Source: Singulisphaera sp. GP187 (lineage in GTDB: Bacteria; Planctomycetota; Phycisphaerae; Phycisphaerales; SM1A02). From it: DNA of 64,000 bases. The DNA lies in assembly GCA_945871915.1 (NCBI GenBank), contig CAMBXO010000004.1, positions 1 through 64,000 of the forward strand. Direction: 5' to 3'. The notes below the pieces were generated by a model. It was not told the DNA's origin and made no database searches. It was given only the letters and a program-made list of their open reading frames with translations. The position numbers and the translations under genes are program-made. Below are positions 47,602 through 58,487 of the stretch, one piece after another (position 1 is the first letter of the stretch; each line of letters opens with the position of its first letter).

Positions 47602-49353
47602 TCAACCATCGGTCGCTGGCGGCCGACCACCTGCGCCGCCCTGATCTCCACCGTTTGATTCACGATTCCGACCGCCTCCCTGATTCCCAAAGTCAGGTCC
47701 GCCCATGCCTCGCATCAATTCACGGCGTTCATCGCCTTCAATCACGCCATTTCCATCCTTGTCAGCAGCCTTCGCAGCGGCCTTGGACTCTTGCGGCATG
47801 TCGGCAATTGTCCAAGTTCCAAATGGTCCGTTTCTGCGCCCACCATCGCGACTACTTGCCTTGGGAAGTTTGGCCACCTGCTCTGGAGTGAGTAGCGCCG
47901 AAAGTCGACGAATGTAATTCTCAGAAACTTCTCCGCGCTTCGCAAAGAGCGAATCCGTCGGATCCTCTTCTCCGCCATCGAAGAACCGGGAGCCGCCGTT
48001 CAGAAGTCCGCTCGCTCGAATGGCATCCTGTTTCAATCGCTCGGGCTCACTCTTGCGCATTGTTTGCGCGATGCGCTGATTCATGACATCAATTTCATTG
48101 CCATAGAGCAATGACAATTCTTCGACCGCCTTTCGAACATCGGGTGTGAGATCTTCCATCTCCAACGCGCCCTTGATCGACCGTTCAGCTTGTGTCGGCC
48201 GATACACCCTTCCAAATGCGGATGCCAGCGCCGCCTTCTCAACTCGCTGCCCCTCGTCCGGCGGAAGCGCGGCCGCGATGGCTGCCCGAAACTGGTCATT
48301 GGTGTTCCGAACCGTGTTTCGCAGATCAATCATTCGATCCGCAAGTTGTTCCATCGACTTGGCATCGCTCTCCTGAATGGCCTTTAATGCCTTGCTTTCA
48401 TTCTGCCCGAGATATTCATTGCGATGCTTCAAGGCCTCATCGAGGCGAATCTCATATTCGTCAAGAATCGTGAGCAACTTGGCAAGGCTCTCCTTGGAAA
48501 TACCTGCCTCATCAATGACGGAGAACAGATTTACGCTCTCGCCACTCAGTCGACCTCGCGAAAGCGACTTCTCGCGCCGAAGGAATCGTTCGAAAGCTGC
48601 CCAACGCTCCACCTGCTCCACAGTCAGCGTGCCCCGAATCCCATCAAGAAGTTGGATTTCCATTTGCGTGCGGAGCTTTCTCCATTTCTCTGCGGCCTGA
48701 GACATTTCCGTTGCAAGACGACGCGATTCATCGACCGCTCCGCTTGCCTCACGCTCCTTCTGAAGTGTCTCAGAGACTTTCTGCATCTGTTCACGGAAAT
48801 ATTGCCTGCGCATTTCCGGCGGAAGTTCTCCCCCCGCTTCAACTGCCATTTGTTCAAGATCAGCCTGAATCTTCTGGAACGACTCTTGAAACTTTTCGCG
48901 ATTCCCGCCGCCCATGAAACCCTGAAACATTTGCCGCATCATTTCACGCTGTTGTGCCTGTGCCGCGTCGCTTGCTTCAGTGAAGACCGTTTCGTAATCA
49001 TGCACCAATGTTTCAGTGATCGCTGTCTGACCTTCACTCAGGTGGAGTTCATCTCGAAAGAGCGGCACATCTCGACGCAACACATAGGGCTGGAACTGCT
49101 CTCGCAACTCTGTCACAGAATCAAGCGAACGGCCCATCGGACCAAACATTCGATTTCCGCCACCGCCTCCACCCCGGCCCTGTCCATCTGCACCACCATC
49201 CTGACCGCCACCCCGTCGGCCCGTCTGCGCGTCACCCTGTGCCGGCCGAGTTGAATCAGCCGCAGGAGGATTTTGCGCCAAGGCCGCCGTGCAAAGAAGC
49301 CAAGGGGCCAACGAAGAAACAAGGATTCGAGTCATGGTTTTTTCAACGATCAT
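47602..49353 (-). CDS. Secreted helical protein with EF-hand
   Basis: 583 residues from the ATG at 49353; an ATG six codons later also gives a signal peptide (MTRILVSSLAPWLLCTAALA). A disordered Gly/Gln/Asp-rich stretch (about 30-72) is followed by about 430 residues of charged, mostly helical sequence without known motifs. An EF-hand calcium loop near the end, DKDGNGVIEGDERRELM, is followed by a Gly/Asn-rich tail. The repeated L-[ST]-x-E-Q-V pattern (LTVEQVERW, LTPEQVAKL) recalls planctomycete proteins whose helical segments resemble periplasmic Spy/CpxP-type chaperones, but this is only a resemblance. Function unknown. Confidence 0.78.
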   Translation of the reverse strand: MIVEKTMTRILVSSLAPWLLCTAALAQNPPAADSTRPAQGDAQTGRRGGGQDGGADGQGRGGGGGGNRMFGPMGRSLDSVTELREQFQPYVLRRDVPLFRDELHLSEGQTAITETLVHDYETVFTEASDAAQAQQREMMRQMFQGFMGGGNREKFQESFQKIQADLEQMAVEAGGELPPEMRRQYFREQMQKVSETLQKEREASGAVDESRRLATEMSQAAEKWRKLRTQMEIQLLDGIRGTLTVEQVERWAAFERFLRREKSLSRGRLSGESVNLFSVIDEAGISKESLAKLLTILDEYEIRLDEALKHRNEYLGQNESKALKAIQESDAKSMEQLADRMIDLRNTVRNTNDQFRAAIAAALPPDEGQRVEKAALASAFGRVYRPTQAERSIKGALEMEDLTPDVRKAVEELSLLYGNEIDVMNQRIAQTMRKSEPERLKQDAIRASGLLNGGSRFFDGGEEDPTDSLFAKRGEVSENYIRRLSALLTPEQVAKLPKASSRDGGRRNGPFGTWTIADMPQESKAAAKAADKDGNGVIEGDERRELMRGMGGPDFGNQGGGRNRESNGGDQGGAGGRPPATDG

Positions 49354-49546
49354 GAAAGAGGGTTATTTGATCAAGGGGAATTGGATGCAGGTTTTTGCCA
49401 AAGAGGTCCGATATTGCCTCAGCAACCACCTTGGCCAGGAAGCAAGAGCGATGCGTCGACTGCATTCGACCAGAACCAAAAATATACCCGAGGAATCCAA
49501 CAAGAATGTTGGGCAACCGGTTCAAAGACCTTGCATGATGCTCATG

Positions 49547-51889
49547 ATGTCTAGGCAGCAACATCCGTGGCGACTCCTTGTTGGAGGCATTCTGAGCCTT
49601 GGACTTTCGCTTTCATCGCACGCCGGGTGGAGTGCGATGGGAAAAGTGAATGCGACTCCTGCCCTCTTGAATGAAAAATTCGGCTGCAGTGCGTCGATTG
49701 ATGGCGACTGGATGGCCGTCGGAGCAAGCGAAAGTACGGTTGGCATTGCACGCGCAACGGGAGCCGTTCACCTTTTCAAGAACACGGACGGAACCTGGGT
49801 CTACAAGCAATCTCTCTTTCAAGAAAATCCGCTGATCTTCCAAGCCTTCGGAAATGCGGTTTCGCTACGAGGGGACACGCTGGCGGTTGGTTCGTGGGGG
49901 TCGTCATCCTTTGCCGGTCGAGCATTTGTCTACACCCGCGGCGGAAACGATAACTGGACTCTTGTTGCAACTCTCGATCCATCCGATCCGCAACCCTCTA
50001 AGCCCGCGCTCTTCGGGTGGAGCGTGAGCCTTGACACACCAACTGGTCTGCCACCTGTCATTGCCATCGGACGGCCGAACGATGGAACCACCAGCAAGGG
50101 CGCTGTGTACATGTTTGAATTCGACGGGACTGCGTGGACTCAGGTGGCAAAATTGCAAGCGGCGGTTGGTGCAACGGGCGATCAACTGGGAACCAATGTT
50201 TCCGTTTGTAACGGCACACTTGTCGCAGGTATTTCCCGACGCCGACGCGCCATGGTTTTTCAGCGAGAGAGCGGAGTGTGGGCCTACAAGACAGAGTTGC
50301 AGGACTCCAACAGCGTTGCGAGCGATGGCTTTGGCAGTTCCGTTTGCAGCGGCGGAACATTTATTGGCGTGGGGAGCCCCAATCGAATCAGCGAGGCGGG
50401 TGCGACAAAGGCCGGCGCGGCGACCGTATTTCAGTGGCAGACTTCTGAATGGAAACAAGTGACTCTTCTGACACTTGCCTCACCGCAGACCGGAGAAAAT
50501 TTTGGATACGCCATGGCAGCGGCAGTCACTGGACCGGATGGCCTCCCGTTGATCGCAATTAGTGCGCCGGGCTACGACGCTGCGATGAAAGACTCTGGCG
50601 CGGCATTTGCATTTTCGCTGACCGCTGAAGGATGGACCGGCGCCTCCACGGATCTGTGGTCGCCGCTTGCGATTCAGGGACAATTCTCCGGAAAGACAAT
50701 GTCTGCAAGTCGCGATGGACTCCTTGTGGCACTTTCCAGCGAATTGCCTCGCGGTTCAATCGGCGGAGTCTTTCCGATGCAATTCCTACCATCAGCCGGA
50801 GGAAGTTCCGCCGGGTCTGCAGGTGGATCATCCTCCTCCGAATCAAGTGGCACAGGCGGATCTGGCGGAAGTTCCAGCGGCGGCGATTCGGGAGGTGATG
50901 ATTCTGGTTCAGATGGTGCAGGGTCGGATCCATCAACTTCCATTGGTTCTGGCGGACGGCCGCGTCCGCTTCAACCACTTCCCGCGTTGCCTGCAAGCTT
51001 TGGTCAGGTCACCGACACCATCATTTTGGATCATGGTTCGCAACTTTCTGTCGTTGGTCTGCTAACGGATGGGGTGCAGCGATTTGCAGGACCGGAGGTG
51101 GAAGTGCTTGCGACCTATCCAAGCACATGGAGTCTGCGAGCAACGGGCGATGTCAACGGGGATGCAAGCGGCGACTTTATTTGGCAAGACGATACGAAAA
51201 ATGTTCGGACATGGGTGCGAGATGGAACAACATTCTTATCCAAGAACACGCTGCGAGTCCTCGGTCCTGCGGAGACCATTGTTGCCAGCGTGGATTTCGA
51301 TGGTGATGGAGTGGACGATGTCGTGACACGCGACGCCGCCACAACATCGCTGAACGTGCTGCGAATGCGGGACGGCGTTCCAACAACTGAGTTCGTTGTT
51401 CCACTTCCCAGCCTCGAATGGCATGCCGTACCTCATCACCTTGATGGTGGCATTCTGATCCGCAACAGCGTAAATGGAAATGTTCGTCGCGTTTCGCGCA
51501 ATCCAGTGACGGGTGCGATTACTTCAGCCGAGGCACCTTCTCCAGATGCCGACACGGCGATCGAAGGCACAGGTGATGTGGACGGCGACGGAAATCTGGA
51601 TATGGTCTGCCGAAATCCTGGCACAGATGAACTTTCCATTTGGAGGCTTGACATCCACGGAGACCTCATTCAGGCGCGCGATACCGGCATCGACGGCAGC
51701 GCGTGGAAGGTGGAAGCGGTTCGCGATTGGGATAACAATGGCTGCGACGATTTGCTGGTGAGTCGCGGAGGCAGCGGCAGACTGGTGGTGCTGTATATGC
51801 ACTTTGAGCAAGGCGTTCCAAAGATTTTGAAGAGCAGGCTCATTGGCAACACCGGAGGCTCGCGAATTGTGGATGTAACGAAGCGCTAA
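49547..51889 (+). CDS. Secreted FG-GAP propeller with Ser/Gly linker and VCBS-type repeats
   Basis: About 780 residues; the start is one of four in-frame ATGs between 49535 and 49547, all giving the same signal peptide (WRLLVGGILSLGLSLSSHA). Residues of about 35-420 are an FG-GAP propeller like those at 16.2 and 43.1 kb (FGCSASIDGDWMAVGAS, AFGNAVSLRGDTLAVGSWG). A 55-residue Gly/Ser/Asp linker follows, and then a second propeller-like region with four calcium-type repeats: ATGDVNGDASGDFIW, VDFDGDGVDDVV, GTGDVDGDGNLDMVC and VRDWDNNGCDDLLV. It probably functions outside the cell in adhesion or matrix binding. The stop overlaps the convergent metallo-hydrolase stop by four bases. Confidence 0.85.
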   Translation: MSRQQHPWRLLVGGILSLGLSLSSHAGWSAMGKVNATPALLNEKFGCSASIDGDWMAVGASESTVGIARATGAVHLFKNTDGTWVYKQSLFQENPLIFQAFGNAVSLRGDTLAVGSWGSSSFAGRAFVYTRGGNDNWTLVATLDPSDPQPSKPALFGWSVSLDTPTGLPPVIAIGRPNDGTTSKGAVYMFEFDGTAWTQVAKLQAAVGATGDQLGTNVSVCNGTLVAGISRRRRAMVFQRESGVWAYKTELQDSNSVASDGFGSSVCSGGTFIGVGSPNRISEAGATKAGAATVFQWQTSEWKQVTLLTLASPQTGENFGYAMAAAVTGPDGLPLIAISAPGYDAAMKDSGAAFAFSLTAEGWTGASTDLWSPLAIQGQFSGKTMSASRDGLLVALSSELPRGSIGGVFPMQFLPSAGGSSAGSAGGSSSSESSGTGGSGGSSSGGDSGGDDSGSDGAGSDPSTSIGSGGRPRPLQPLPALPASFGQVTDTIILDHGSQLSVVGLLTDGVQRFAGPEVEVLATYPSTWSLRATGDVNGDASGDFIWQDDTKNVRTWVRDGTTFLSKNTLRVLGPAETIVASVDFDGDGVDDVVTRDAATTSLNVLRMRDGVPTTEFVVPLPSLEWHAVPHHLDGGILIRNSVNGNVRRVSRNPVTGAITSAEAPSPDADTAIEGTGDVDGDGNLDMVCRNPGTDELSIWRLDIHGDLIQARDTGIDGSAWKVEAVRDWDNNGCDDLLVSRGGSGRLVVLYMHFEQGVPKILKSRLIGNTGGSRIVDVTKR

Positions 51890-52830
51890 AGCTTGTTCGT
51901 AGGTGGCGACATTCCGAAGGCTCGCCGGGCGCCTGAGAGATTCATTCGGAAAAAGGCTTCGTCAAGGAAGGCCTTCTGTTGCTGGGGTCGCACACCCGCT
52001 GACGCGGCAACGGACAGTACGAGGCTCTGGTAAGCGGCAAGGGTGTGTGCCTCGTCATGCTGTGACGCAGTGAGTTCACGCAGCCACGTCGTTTCCTGCT
52101 CCACACGATCCATCGCTCGCTGAAGAAATGCTCGCGAGGAAACTTGGTTCGTTGCAACGCATGCTCCATGAGTGAGCCACACATACGTTGGAGATTCAGC
52201 GATCACGCGGCGCAGGCTGTGAATCCACGCGTGCGGATCAAATTCCGGGGGCGGCATCGGTATGGCAATACACTCTGAATCTGGAATCAGAATTCCGCCA
52301 AGATCTCCCATGAATGCGTGGCGATCACCCGCATGATCCAGCAGCCACACAATGTGGTGCCGCGCGTGCCCGGGTGTGTGAAGAGCCCGAAATTTCAATC
52401 CACACAGGATTCGTTCGGAACCGTCATCCATCGCGTCGATCTGTGCTTGCGGAATCGGTAGCGGTTCTCCATAGAATCGCTCGAACAATTCCGCATGCAC
52501 ACGGCGGCTGCTTGAAATGAGCTTTGTGGGATCAACAAGGTGTCGGTCGCCAAACGGATGCACATGGATTTCCGCACCAAGCTTTGCAAAGTGCCCCGCC
52601 GCCCCTGCATGATCTAGATGAATGTGCGTTAAGAGAACATGTCGAATGTCTTGTGCAACGACGCCATGTTGCACCAGACCAGCCATCAAAATTTTCTGTG
52701 TGGCGGCGGGGCCTGTTTCGACAAGAACATTTCCATCCAGTCCATGAATCAGGAACGCGTAGGCGGCACCCTTTAGCCCCATGTAACACACATCGATCGC
52801 TTCCACGATCTGTCGCGGCGCACCGGTCAT
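51886..52830 (-). CDS. MBL-fold metallo-hydrolase
   Basis: 314 residues from the ATG at 52830, which overlaps the end of the glycosyltransferase gene by four bases. The metallo-beta-lactamase signature HIHLDHAG (LLTHIHLDHAGAAGHF near residue 75) and the later ligands in HTPGHARHH, FMGDLGG and LTHGA give a complete dinuclear zinc site of the glyoxalase II-like type. The substrate cannot be told. Its tight coupling to a GT87-type membrane protein is the only clue to context. Confidence 0.9.
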   Translation of the reverse strand: MTGAPRQIVEAIDVCYMGLKGAAYAFLIHGLDGNVLVETGPAATQKILMAGLVQHGVVAQDIRHVLLTHIHLDHAGAAGHFAKLGAEIHVHPFGDRHLVDPTKLISSSRRVHAELFERFYGEPLPIPQAQIDAMDDGSERILCGLKFRALHTPGHARHHIVWLLDHAGDRHAFMGDLGGILIPDSECIAIPMPPPEFDPHAWIHSLRRVIAESPTYVWLTHGACVATNQVSSRAFLQRAMDRVEQETTWLRELTASQHDEAHTLAAYQSLVLSVAASAGVRPQQQKAFLDEAFFRMNLSGARRAFGMSPPTNKL

Positions 52831-54167
52831 GTCGTGCGAGCGCTCCGAATCATGACCCGAAGCGCTCCAAGCATTCCAAAGAAGGCACATAGACCTACCG
52901 ATCCGTACGCAAGTTTGATATCCGCAAGTCTTCCACCAAGGACATCACGACCTGGAATGAGTTCGATGCCAACCATGACTGCCAGACACAGTGCCATCCA
53001 GCCATCCACGCCCCGAGTCACCATGAATCCGAGCATGGCTGCAGAAGCGAGTGCGAGAGGCGCAAAGTGATAGTTGCTTGAATGCGGTGCGATCAGAACA
53101 TAGGCACACGCAGTGGCCCCGCACAGGGCTAGGGCATGAAGTGGTGCCGAGCATCCATCTCGTTGCAGGCGAGTTCGCACGGCGAGCGATGTCTTCCACG
53201 CAACCAAGAGAAGAGATGAAACGAGCAGCAGGCTCCACACGCCCAGAACCATGCGGCGTCCGCCATCACTGACTTGCACAATCATGCATTCATGATCAAG
53301 ACCGCGATCCGTCGGTGTTGGAATCATGAGGCGATTCAGGATTCCGGTTCCGCTTTGGTTCAACGGGTTCCACGGATCCCACCGGCCCCCACCCGCTGCC
53401 AAAAGGTCACCGCCACCGGCTGCAAGTTGAACCCATGCAATGAAATGAGCTTTGCCGGTGCACGCAAGTGCGACAAGGTCAAAGCAGACGGCCGCCAGTA
53501 ATCCGGTCACGCACATAGCGAGTGCAGCACGCCATCGTCGTTGCGCCACGAGGACCGGCAAGAACAGAATGGGCATGACCTTGCACGACGCAGCGAGGCC
53601 GAACGCCATGCCTGCGCAAGTTTCACTCGTTCGTCGTGGGCGATCTGATGTGATCGCAAAGCCGCGGGCCGTGAACCACGCCCCCATGGCAATCAACATG
53701 CACACCAAGACATCATGCGCCTGATACCCCAGCGGAACAATAGTGTGCCCAGCCGACGACACCGCTAACACGCCGACAAACAAGAAGAACATCCACGGTG
53801 TCTTGACGGCTCTGCGAAAACTTTCGTCAAGCATGAGCGTCTTCCAAATGCATCGCGCGGAAAGCACTGCAGCCGTGACCAGCATGATGCACCACGCCAT
53901 TCGAGCCGCGGCGATCGGTAGCCATACCAGCGGAATCACTGGGGTGGTGAAGAGTGGTGGATATACCCACCACTCGGCACCAGGCAGAGGGAGTCCCTCA
54001 ACGACCCGGTGCATCGCTGGCAGATAGCAACCCATCAATTCTGATTGCGATCGAAAGGACAAGAGCGGCACAAGCACGGCACAGGCCATCAGCCATCCCC
54101 AAAACCACGGCCGCCGCCACATTGCAGCAAGAATTCGCTCAACGGAAGTGGCGGCAGCGATCGGCAT
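52827..54167 (-). CDS. GT87-like membrane glycosyltransferase
   Basis: 446 residues with about ten to twelve membrane helices. The first lumenal loop has YLPAMHRVVEGLPLPGAEWWVYPPLFTTP, typical of DUF2029/GT87 polyprenyl-phosphate-mannose-dependent mannosyltransferases, and later NPLNQSGTGILNRLM matches the family's NQS stretch. Such enzymes add sugars from lipid carriers on the outer face of the inner membrane. The acceptor is unknown. It is first of a two-gene unit with the metallo-hydrolase. Confidence 0.82.
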   Translation of the reverse strand: MPIAAATSVERILAAMWRRPWFWGWLMACAVLVPLLSFRSQSELMGCYLPAMHRVVEGLPLPGAEWWVYPPLFTTPVIPLVWLPIAAARMAWCIMLVTAAVLSARCIWKTLMLDESFRRAVKTPWMFFLFVGVLAVSSAGHTIVPLGYQAHDVLVCMLIAMGAWFTARGFAITSDRPRRTSETCAGMAFGLAASCKVMPILFLPVLVAQRRWRAALAMCVTGLLAAVCFDLVALACTGKAHFIAWVQLAAGGGDLLAAGGGRWDPWNPLNQSGTGILNRLMIPTPTDRGLDHECMIVQVSDGGRRMVLGVWSLLLVSSLLLVAWKTSLAVRTRLQRDGCSAPLHALALCGATACAYVLIAPHSSNYHFAPLALASAAMLGFMVTRGVDGWMALCLAVMVGIELIPGRDVLGGRLADIKLAYGSVGLCAFFGMLGALRVMIRSARTT

Positions 54168-54278
54168 TTGGAGTTCAGGCTAGCGTTTCGTCATTCCACC
54201 AGTGCTGCCGGAGCCGAACCAACGTTTTCTTGACGCGATGAAACTCTTATCCTCCAACCGAATGCTTCGGAGATCACC

Positions 54279-55370
54279 ATGATGACCACGGCCATTCTGA
54301 CAATCATCGGAACTCTTGTCGGTGTTGTGGTCGGATGGATTCTTGCGTCCTCTCGCAATAGATCGCCTGAAGACAGTGTCGAACAAGAATTGCGTGTGAA
54401 GTTGCTGCAGAGTCAAGCCACCGGAGATCTTGACAAGCGACAGGAGTCGATCGCCGGCATGCTGAAACCGCTGGCCGAGCAATTAAAGATGTATCAGGCT
54501 CGACTCCAGCAGAGCGACTCGGAGCACAACAAAGCGATCGGTGAAGTCAGGAGCCAGCTTGAAGCCCTTGGTCAACGCAGCCAAACGCTTGCAGATGAAA
54601 CGAGTCGCTTTCGAATGGTGCTCTCATCGAGTCAGGCACGCGGGCGATGGGGTGAAGAAACACTTCGACGACTCGTGGAGGCGGCCGGCATGAGTGTTCA
54701 TTGCGACTTTCTTGAGCAGTCTCAGCAGGCTGATTCTCGACCCGACATGATCGTCAACCTGCCCGGCGACCACAAGATCATTGTGGACTCCAAGGCTCCG
54801 GACTTTACGGTGGTGGATCAATTACAGGCGGCAACGGAGCAAGATCGAGCCGCAATCCTGGAAGCTCACGCCGATCGAATGCGGACAACCATCCGAGATC
54901 TCGCACGTCGCGATTACCAATCAAGCTGGGACAATGCCCTTGATTATGTCGTGATGTTTGTTCCCGCAGAAAGTATTTTCAGTGCCGCGCTTGAAGCCGA
55001 TCCCAATCTCATCCAATGGGCGGCGCAGCAGCGGATCATGCTTGCAACTCCGGCTTCCCTCATTGCCCTGCTTCGCTGCGTGAGTGTGTTCTGGCTTCAG
55101 CATGAACAGTCGGAGAATTCAAGGAAAATTGCAGACGAGGCCAGCAATCTCTATGGGCGAATTACGGTGCTGATGGGGCACTATGCCAAGATTGGCAGCG
55201 GCCTCGAAGCCGCGAACAAAGCCTTTAACAGCCTAGAGGGCAGCTACCAGAGAAGTGTTCGCCCGAGTGCTGAACGGCTTGTCGAACTTGGCGTGGACTC
55301 CAAGGGCAAGCAACTGCCTGACATGAAGCAGATTGAATCCACTCTGCAATCGCCTGCCAGCGAAGTCTGA
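54279..55370 (+). CDS. rmuC: DNA recombination protein RmuC
   Basis: 363 residues: one N-terminal membrane helix (about 5-23), a coiled coil (about 35-110), then the RmuC domain with SQARGRWGEETLRRLVEAAGM, RPDMIVNLPGD, IIVDSKAP and DYVVMFVPAESIFSAAL, a nuclease-like fold. RmuC limits inversion and recombination at short inverted repeats in E. coli, and was later linked to anti-phage and anti-plasmid effects; the mechanism is unclear. It stands alone on its strand and ends 8 nt from the convergent glpD. Confidence 0.94.
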   Translation: MMTTAILTIIGTLVGVVVGWILASSRNRSPEDSVEQELRVKLLQSQATGDLDKRQESIAGMLKPLAEQLKMYQARLQQSDSEHNKAIGEVRSQLEALGQRSQTLADETSRFRMVLSSSQARGRWGEETLRRLVEAAGMSVHCDFLEQSQQADSRPDMIVNLPGDHKIIVDSKAPDFTVVDQLQAATEQDRAAILEAHADRMRTTIRDLARRDYQSSWDNALDYVVMFVPAESIFSAALEADPNLIQWAAQQRIMLATPASLIALLRCVSVFWLQHEQSENSRKIADEASNLYGRITVLMGHYAKIGSGLEAANKAFNSLEGSYQRSVRPSAERLVELGVDSKGKQLPDMKQIESTLQSPASEV

Positions 55371-55377
55371 GTCTGGA

Positions 55378-56928
55378 TCACTGTTCAAACACTTCGGCCA
55401 AGTCGCGCTCGCATGCATTGCATGCCTTAATGTTCAACAGCCCTGCACGCGTGCGACGATAGAGCAAGTCCTCAAGCGTGCGAGCCTGCTCACATTGCAA
55501 TCCCCATACAAGCGCGGCAAGTGTGTACGGAAGTTCCGGATGCAGCGGCGCCGCGAGATCCGGTTCCCTCTGCATAAGTTGCTTCAGCATGACGGCATCT
55601 GTTCCGTACACCTGCAGCCACTCTTCGGCGGGCCACGAAACACTGCTTCGCTCCAACGCGCCGTGTACTCGCATGTTCACCGTGACACATGGCTTGGATG
55701 GCAATCCACCCACCGCCGCGGCCTTGTCCACTCCATCCTCTGCCATCTTGCGATAAGTGGTCCACTTTCCGCCCATCACGCTGACGAGTCCACCCTCGCT
55801 GACATGCACCACATGCTCTCGGCTCACTTTCTTGCTGGCCGTTCCATCGCTGCCGCCTTCATGCACCAGCGGCCGCATTCCAGCAAATGCAGCAAGCACA
55901 TCGCTGCGTTGCGGAACGCGCTGCAGATACCGCCCCGCGTTTTTCAAAATGAATCCGATTTCCTCCTCGGTGGGCTGGGGATCCACTTCAGCCTTCGGCA
56001 TAGGTGTATCGGTTGTGCCAACAAGCGTGTGACCATGCCATGGAATGACAAAGAGAACGCGACCATCGTCGGTGTGCGGAACCATGATGGCTGTTTCACC
56101 TGGTTGAAAACTTCGATCAAGGACCACATGCACACCCTGTGCAGGCTCGATCATGGGCGTGATCGATGCCGACTCCATTGCACGGATCGAATCAGCAAAG
56201 ATCCCGGTGCAGTTCACCACCACCGGCGCATGAATTGACCATGCTTGATCACTCTCTGTGCAACGCACGGTTGCGCCTCGCACCTTTCCGCCCTGTCGAA
56301 CAAGGCTCGTCACTTGGATGGCGTTCACCGCTACAGCGCCATGCGCGAGTGCCGTTTGAAGCAAACTGATCGCAAGTCGAGAGTCATCAAATTGGCCATC
56401 GAAATACTCGACTCCACCGCTCAAACCTTCGCGATGCACATTAGGAATACGGGCGATTACTTCTTCACGATTCAGCATGCGGCTTGGGGTCAGATTCAAC
56501 TTGCCCGCCAACGCGTCGTACAACTTCAGCCCCGCGCCATAGAAGGGGCCCTCCCACCACTTGAAACTCGGAACCACAAATGGCAGCGGATGGACAAGGT
56601 GCGGCGCATTCTGATGCAGCAGCCCTCGCTCACGCAGCGCCTCCTTCACCAATCCAAAGTCCATCTGTTCTAGATAACGCACACCGCCATGCACCAACTT
56701 GGTGCTGCGGCTGCTGGTGCACTTGGCCCAGTCATGCTGTTCCACAATGGCTGTTCGATATCCACGACTTGCAGCGTCCACGGCCACACCAAGCCCCGTG
56801 GCACCACCGCCGATGACAAGAACATCCAGCGTGCAATTCTGCAACTGTGCAAGCTGAGTATTTCGCTTTGCGTCGCCCTCTCGCTTTGCTTGCTTCAACA
56901 GATCAAGAGCTTTGTGACTGAGTTTCAT
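55378..56928 (-). CDS. glpD: Aerobic glycerol-3-phosphate dehydrogenase
   Basis: FAD enzyme that oxidises glycerol-3-phosphate to dihydroxyacetone phosphate at the membrane and feeds electrons to quinone. 516 residues. The FAD Rossmann motif [21 protein letters not shown] (about 33-53), [16 protein letters not shown], and [24 protein letters not shown] are classic GlpD, as is the C-terminal helical domain with [15 protein letters not shown]. The start overlaps glpK by four bases, so glpK-glpD is one translationally coupled unit converting glycerol to a glycolytic intermediate. No glpF transporter is in view. Confidence 0.96.
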   Translation of the reverse strand: MKLSHKALDLLKQAKREGDAKRNTQLAQLQNCTLDVLVIGGGATGLGVAVDAASRGYRTAIVEQHDWAKCTSSRSTKLVHGGVRYLEQMDFGLVKEALRERGLLHQNAPHLVHPLPFVVPSFKWWEGPFYGAGLKLYDALAGKLNLTPSRMLNREEVIARIPNVHREGLSGGVEYFDGQFDDSRLAISLLQTALAHGAVAVNAIQVTSLVRQGGKVRGATVRCTESDQAWSIHAPVVVNCTGIFADSIRAMESASITPMIEPAQGVHVVLDRSFQPGETAIMVPHTDDGRVLFVIPWHGHTLVGTTDTPMPKAEVDPQPTEEEIGFILKNAGRYLQRVPQRSDVLAAFAGMRPLVHEGGSDGTASKKVSREHVVHVSEGGLVSVMGGKWTTYRKMAEDGVDKAAAVGGLPSKPCVTVNMRVHGALERSSVSWPAEEWLQVYGTDAVMLKQLMQREPDLAAPLHPELPYTLAALVWGLQCEQARTLEDLLYRRTRAGLLNIKACNACERDLAEVFEQ

Positions 56929-58439
56929 TTGCTTGCGGCCGCTCCGTCATCCCACTTCAGCGATCGCTCAACGGCTCGTCGCCATTGTGTGCGTGAAGCC
57001 ATGCGTCGATCTTCACTCCACTGCGGAGCGAACGTGCGATCGACCTCACGAATCTTGTCCACCTGCGATTGATCTCGCCACACACCAGCCGCTAGGCCCG
57101 CCATAAATGCAGCACCCTGTGCTGTGGTCTCCACAACTCGTGGGCGCTCCACCGGTACGCCAAGTAAGTCGGCTTGTAATTGCATCAACAGATCGCTGGC
57201 CGATGCGCCTCCATCCACGCGCACAATGTCTAGGGCCTTCCCCGCATCCGAAGTCACCGCATCCATGAGATCGGCCACTTGGTGGGCGATTCCCTCGAGT
57301 GTGGCGCGCGCAATGTGTGCGGCTGTGGTTCCTCGCGACACACCAATGATCGTTCCGCGAGCGGATGGATCCCAATAGGGTGCCCCAAGCCCCGTGAAGG
57401 CAGGCACCATGACCACGCCCCCTGAATCGGGAACACTGCCGGCAAGACCGTTGACATCTGCCGCACTCTTGATAATTCCAAGTCCATCTCGCAGCCATTG
57501 AATCGCACATCCACCCGCAAACACGCCCCCTTCGATTGCATACTTCGCGCGTTCACCAGCACGCTGCCACGCAACTGTGCCAAGCAAGCGATGCTCACTT
57601 CGCGCCACGGTTTCACCGACTTGCATCAACATGAAACAGCCTGTTCCAAAGGTGTTTTTTGCCATCCCTTGGCGGGTGCACAATTGTCCAAAGAGCGCGG
57701 ATTGTTGATCGCCGATCAACGCACGAATGGGAATCTGTGCGCCAAACACGGCAGCCGCAACCACCCCAAATTCCGCGTCGCAAGGTCGAATCACCGGCAA
57801 CACTTCGCGAGGAACATGAAAGAGTTTGAGCAATTCAGAATCCCAATCAAGAGTGTCCAAGTTCATGAGCAGGGTTCGACTGGCATTGGTCACATCCGTT
57901 GCGTGCACAGTTCCGCCGGTCAGGTTCCACAGCAACCACGTGTCGATCGTTCCCGCAGCAAGTTCCCCCTTTGCGGCTCGCGTGCGTGCACCCGGAGTGT
58001 GATCCAGAATCCACGCGATCTTGGTGGCGCTGAAATATGGGTCAAGCACCAGCCCGGTCAAGCGTGAAACATGTGCTTCCATGCCATCTCGTTTCATTTG
58101 ATCGGTCGTCGCTGCGGTCCGACGATCCTGCCACACAATCGCCCGTGCAATTGGCCTGCCTGTGGCCCGATCCCATACCACCGTCGTCTCACGCTGATTG
58201 GTCACGCCGATTGCGACAACGTGCCTTGCCTCAATTCGAGCATTCTTCATCGCTTGCCGAGCCGTCTCTAATTGCGTCTCCAAAATTTCCATCGCGTCGT
58301 GCTCCACCCAGCCTGACTGTGGAAAGTGCTGACGAAATTCCTTATGGGCCTCTCCGCAGATCACACCCTGATCGTTGAACACGATCGCCCGAGAACTTGT
58401 TGTCCCCTGATCCAACGCGAGAATGTGTTTGGTGGTCAT
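56925..58439 (-). CDS. glpK: Glycerol kinase
   Basis: Phosphorylates glycerol to glycerol-3-phosphate. 504 residues from the ATG at 58439, the usual length; an in-frame start at 58478 is not needed. Signature stretches: [64 protein letters not shown], and the late [20 protein letters not shown]. The FGGY-family fold is complete. It is the first gene of the glpK-glpD unit; the gap to the DinB-like gene upstream is 48 nt. Confidence 0.97.
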   Translation of the reverse strand: MTTKHILALDQGTTSSRAIVFNDQGVICGEAHKEFRQHFPQSGWVEHDAMEILETQLETARQAMKNARIEARHVVAIGVTNQRETTVVWDRATGRPIARAIVWQDRRTAATTDQMKRDGMEAHVSRLTGLVLDPYFSATKIAWILDHTPGARTRAAKGELAAGTIDTWLLWNLTGGTVHATDVTNASRTLLMNLDTLDWDSELLKLFHVPREVLPVIRPCDAEFGVVAAAVFGAQIPIRALIGDQQSALFGQLCTRQGMAKNTFGTGCFMLMQVGETVARSEHRLLGTVAWQRAGERAKYAIEGGVFAGGCAIQWLRDGLGIIKSAADVNGLAGSVPDSGGVVMVPAFTGLGAPYWDPSARGTIIGVSRGTTAAHIARATLEGIAHQVADLMDAVTSDAGKALDIVRVDGGASASDLLMQLQADLLGVPVERPRVVETTAQGAAFMAGLAAGVWRDQSQVDKIREVDRTFAPQWSEDRRMASRTQWRRAVERSLKWDDGAAASK

Positions 58440-58487
58440 GCCTTGCACCCTTATGGAACAGTTCAGCCGATCCGCCACGTCACTGCG

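Noticed and set aside
54168-54278. TTGACG and TATCCT before rmuC as a sigma-70 promoter
   Set aside because: The spacing is only 12 nt, too short for a working pair.
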